5,926 bases of DNA from Porticoccus sp. (GTDB lineage: Bacteria > Pseudomonadota > Gammaproteobacteria > Pseudomonadales > Porticoccaceae). The first letter of the stretch is position 1, and every line of letters starts with the position of its first letter. The DNA lies in the NCBI GenBank assembly GCA_011049795.1, contig DRHD01000181.1:1-5926 (forward strand), read 5' to 3'. Made by a program: the position numbers and the translations under genes. Shown here in pieces: positions 5,514-5,926 of the stretch. The notes beneath the pieces are model-generated. The model made no database searches, had not been told where the DNA came from, and was given only the letters and a program-made list of their open reading frames with translations.

Positions 5514-5926
5514 TGGGAATTCATACGGGGTCGGGACTAGGTAGCAAGGCTCTTAATACATATGCATTACTCGATCAATTCCTTACTGTTTTAGGCTCAA
5601 CTAAAACATCTTTTTGGCCGCTTGTTGAGTCAACAGGCGCAATAGTAAGAACATATGGGGAAAGTGCGCATATCTTCACAATGACTGATGCTGGGGCTAA
5701 TGGTTTTCACCCAGTACAGCACGCAGGACTTGTACAAAGTTATCATTTTGACAAGACAGATGACCAACATGGGGCCGGTGAGGATCACGCGGACTTCTCA
5801 TTCGGCAACGGCACCACGACGGATGCGGCCGTTAGCTGGGGTGCTTGGCTGTGGCAGGACGTACAGGGAGCAGCCGCAGCGGTCCTCACCAAGTACGACG
5901 TAGCGGGAACCGATCGCGAGTGGAGC
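5513..5926 (+). CDS. Probable LamG/concanavalin A-like domain protein, N-terminal part (runs off window)
   Basis: The start overlaps the previous stop in TAATG, with AGGAG at 5497-5501, 11 bases upstream. The frame stays open through the window end, giving 138 codons. Seen in the protein: TSFWPLVESTGAIVRTYG (about residues 32-49), then HAGLVQSYHFDKTDD, ADFSFGNG, a Trp-rich strand (SWGAWLWQD) and LTKYD near the end. The pattern of a residual polar strand, a Phe-Asp pair, an FSFG block, a gaW strand and a KYD turn is typical of LamG/laminin G-3 jelly-roll domains in phage tail or fibre proteins that bind sugars or serve as receptor-contact modules. The first part is AT-richer (26 of 60 G+C at 5521-5580) and the last part strongly GC-rich (41 of 60 at 5821-5880). 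A receptor-binding or fibre role is inferred. Confidence 0.7.
   Translation, partial: MGIHTGSGLGSKALNTYALLDQFLTVLGSTKTSFWPLVESTGAIVRTYGESAHIFTMTDAGANGFHPVQHAGLVQSYHFDKTDDQHGAGEDHADFSFGNGTTTDAAVSWGAWLWQDVQGAAAAVLTKYDVAGTDREWS

Noticed and set aside
5688..5903. A 71-codon + strand frame near the window end
   Set aside because: It lies in a different frame inside the LamG-like gene that opens at 5513 with a good Shine-Dalgarno and recognisable domain pattern.

Overview
The window looks like a piece of the virion structural module of a tailed phage (Caudoviricetes-like), probably an uncultivated environmental one. Every supported gene lies on the + strand. Gaps are 10-41 nt, apart from one of 79 nt, and one gene pair overlaps by 1 nt. 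Strong Shine-Dalgarno sites precede most starts. No host-type, tRNA, rRNA, CRISPR, transposase or integrase sequence is visible. The assignment rests on gene architecture and general resemblance to phage structural proteins; no terminase, portal or capsid gene is present to confirm it.

Positions 1-3969 hold a head-to-tail array of one diverged protein family: the 3' end of one copy (1-84) and five complete copies of 246-267 aa (95-835, 846-1604, 1615-2364, 2378-3124, 3166-3969). The copies share an N-terminal [D/E/N]GRxFR[Y/M] motif, an aromatic-x-W-x-QT motif 144-151 residues later, and, except in the last copy, a C-terminal [F/Y]LT[I/V/L]E ending. Most junctions fuse the stop codon to the next Shine-Dalgarno (TAGGAGG), which suggests a translationally tuned cluster of abundant products. 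The likely role is virion structural, such as capsid decoration, head fibre or similar, but the family is not one I can name.

Positions 3999-4537 hold two small zinc-ribbon-like proteins 2 nt apart, the second resembling the FmdB zinc-ribbon group. A 79-nt intergenic region (4538-4616) follows, with a consensus TATAAT and two possible hairpins; the second ends at the base before the next start codon. It is the best candidate for a regulatory point in the window. After it come a 298-aa beta-rich structural protein (4617-5513) and, with a 1-nt overlap, the 5' part of a probable LamG/concanavalin A-like protein that runs off the window.

The most unusual signals are the six-member array, the patchy base composition inside genes (hand-counted 60-base blocks go from about 35-48% GC to 60-70% GC inside copies 3 and 4 and at the window end, in the same reading frame), a 30-nt hairpin-bearing gap between copies 4 and 5, and the structured leader at 4538-4616.
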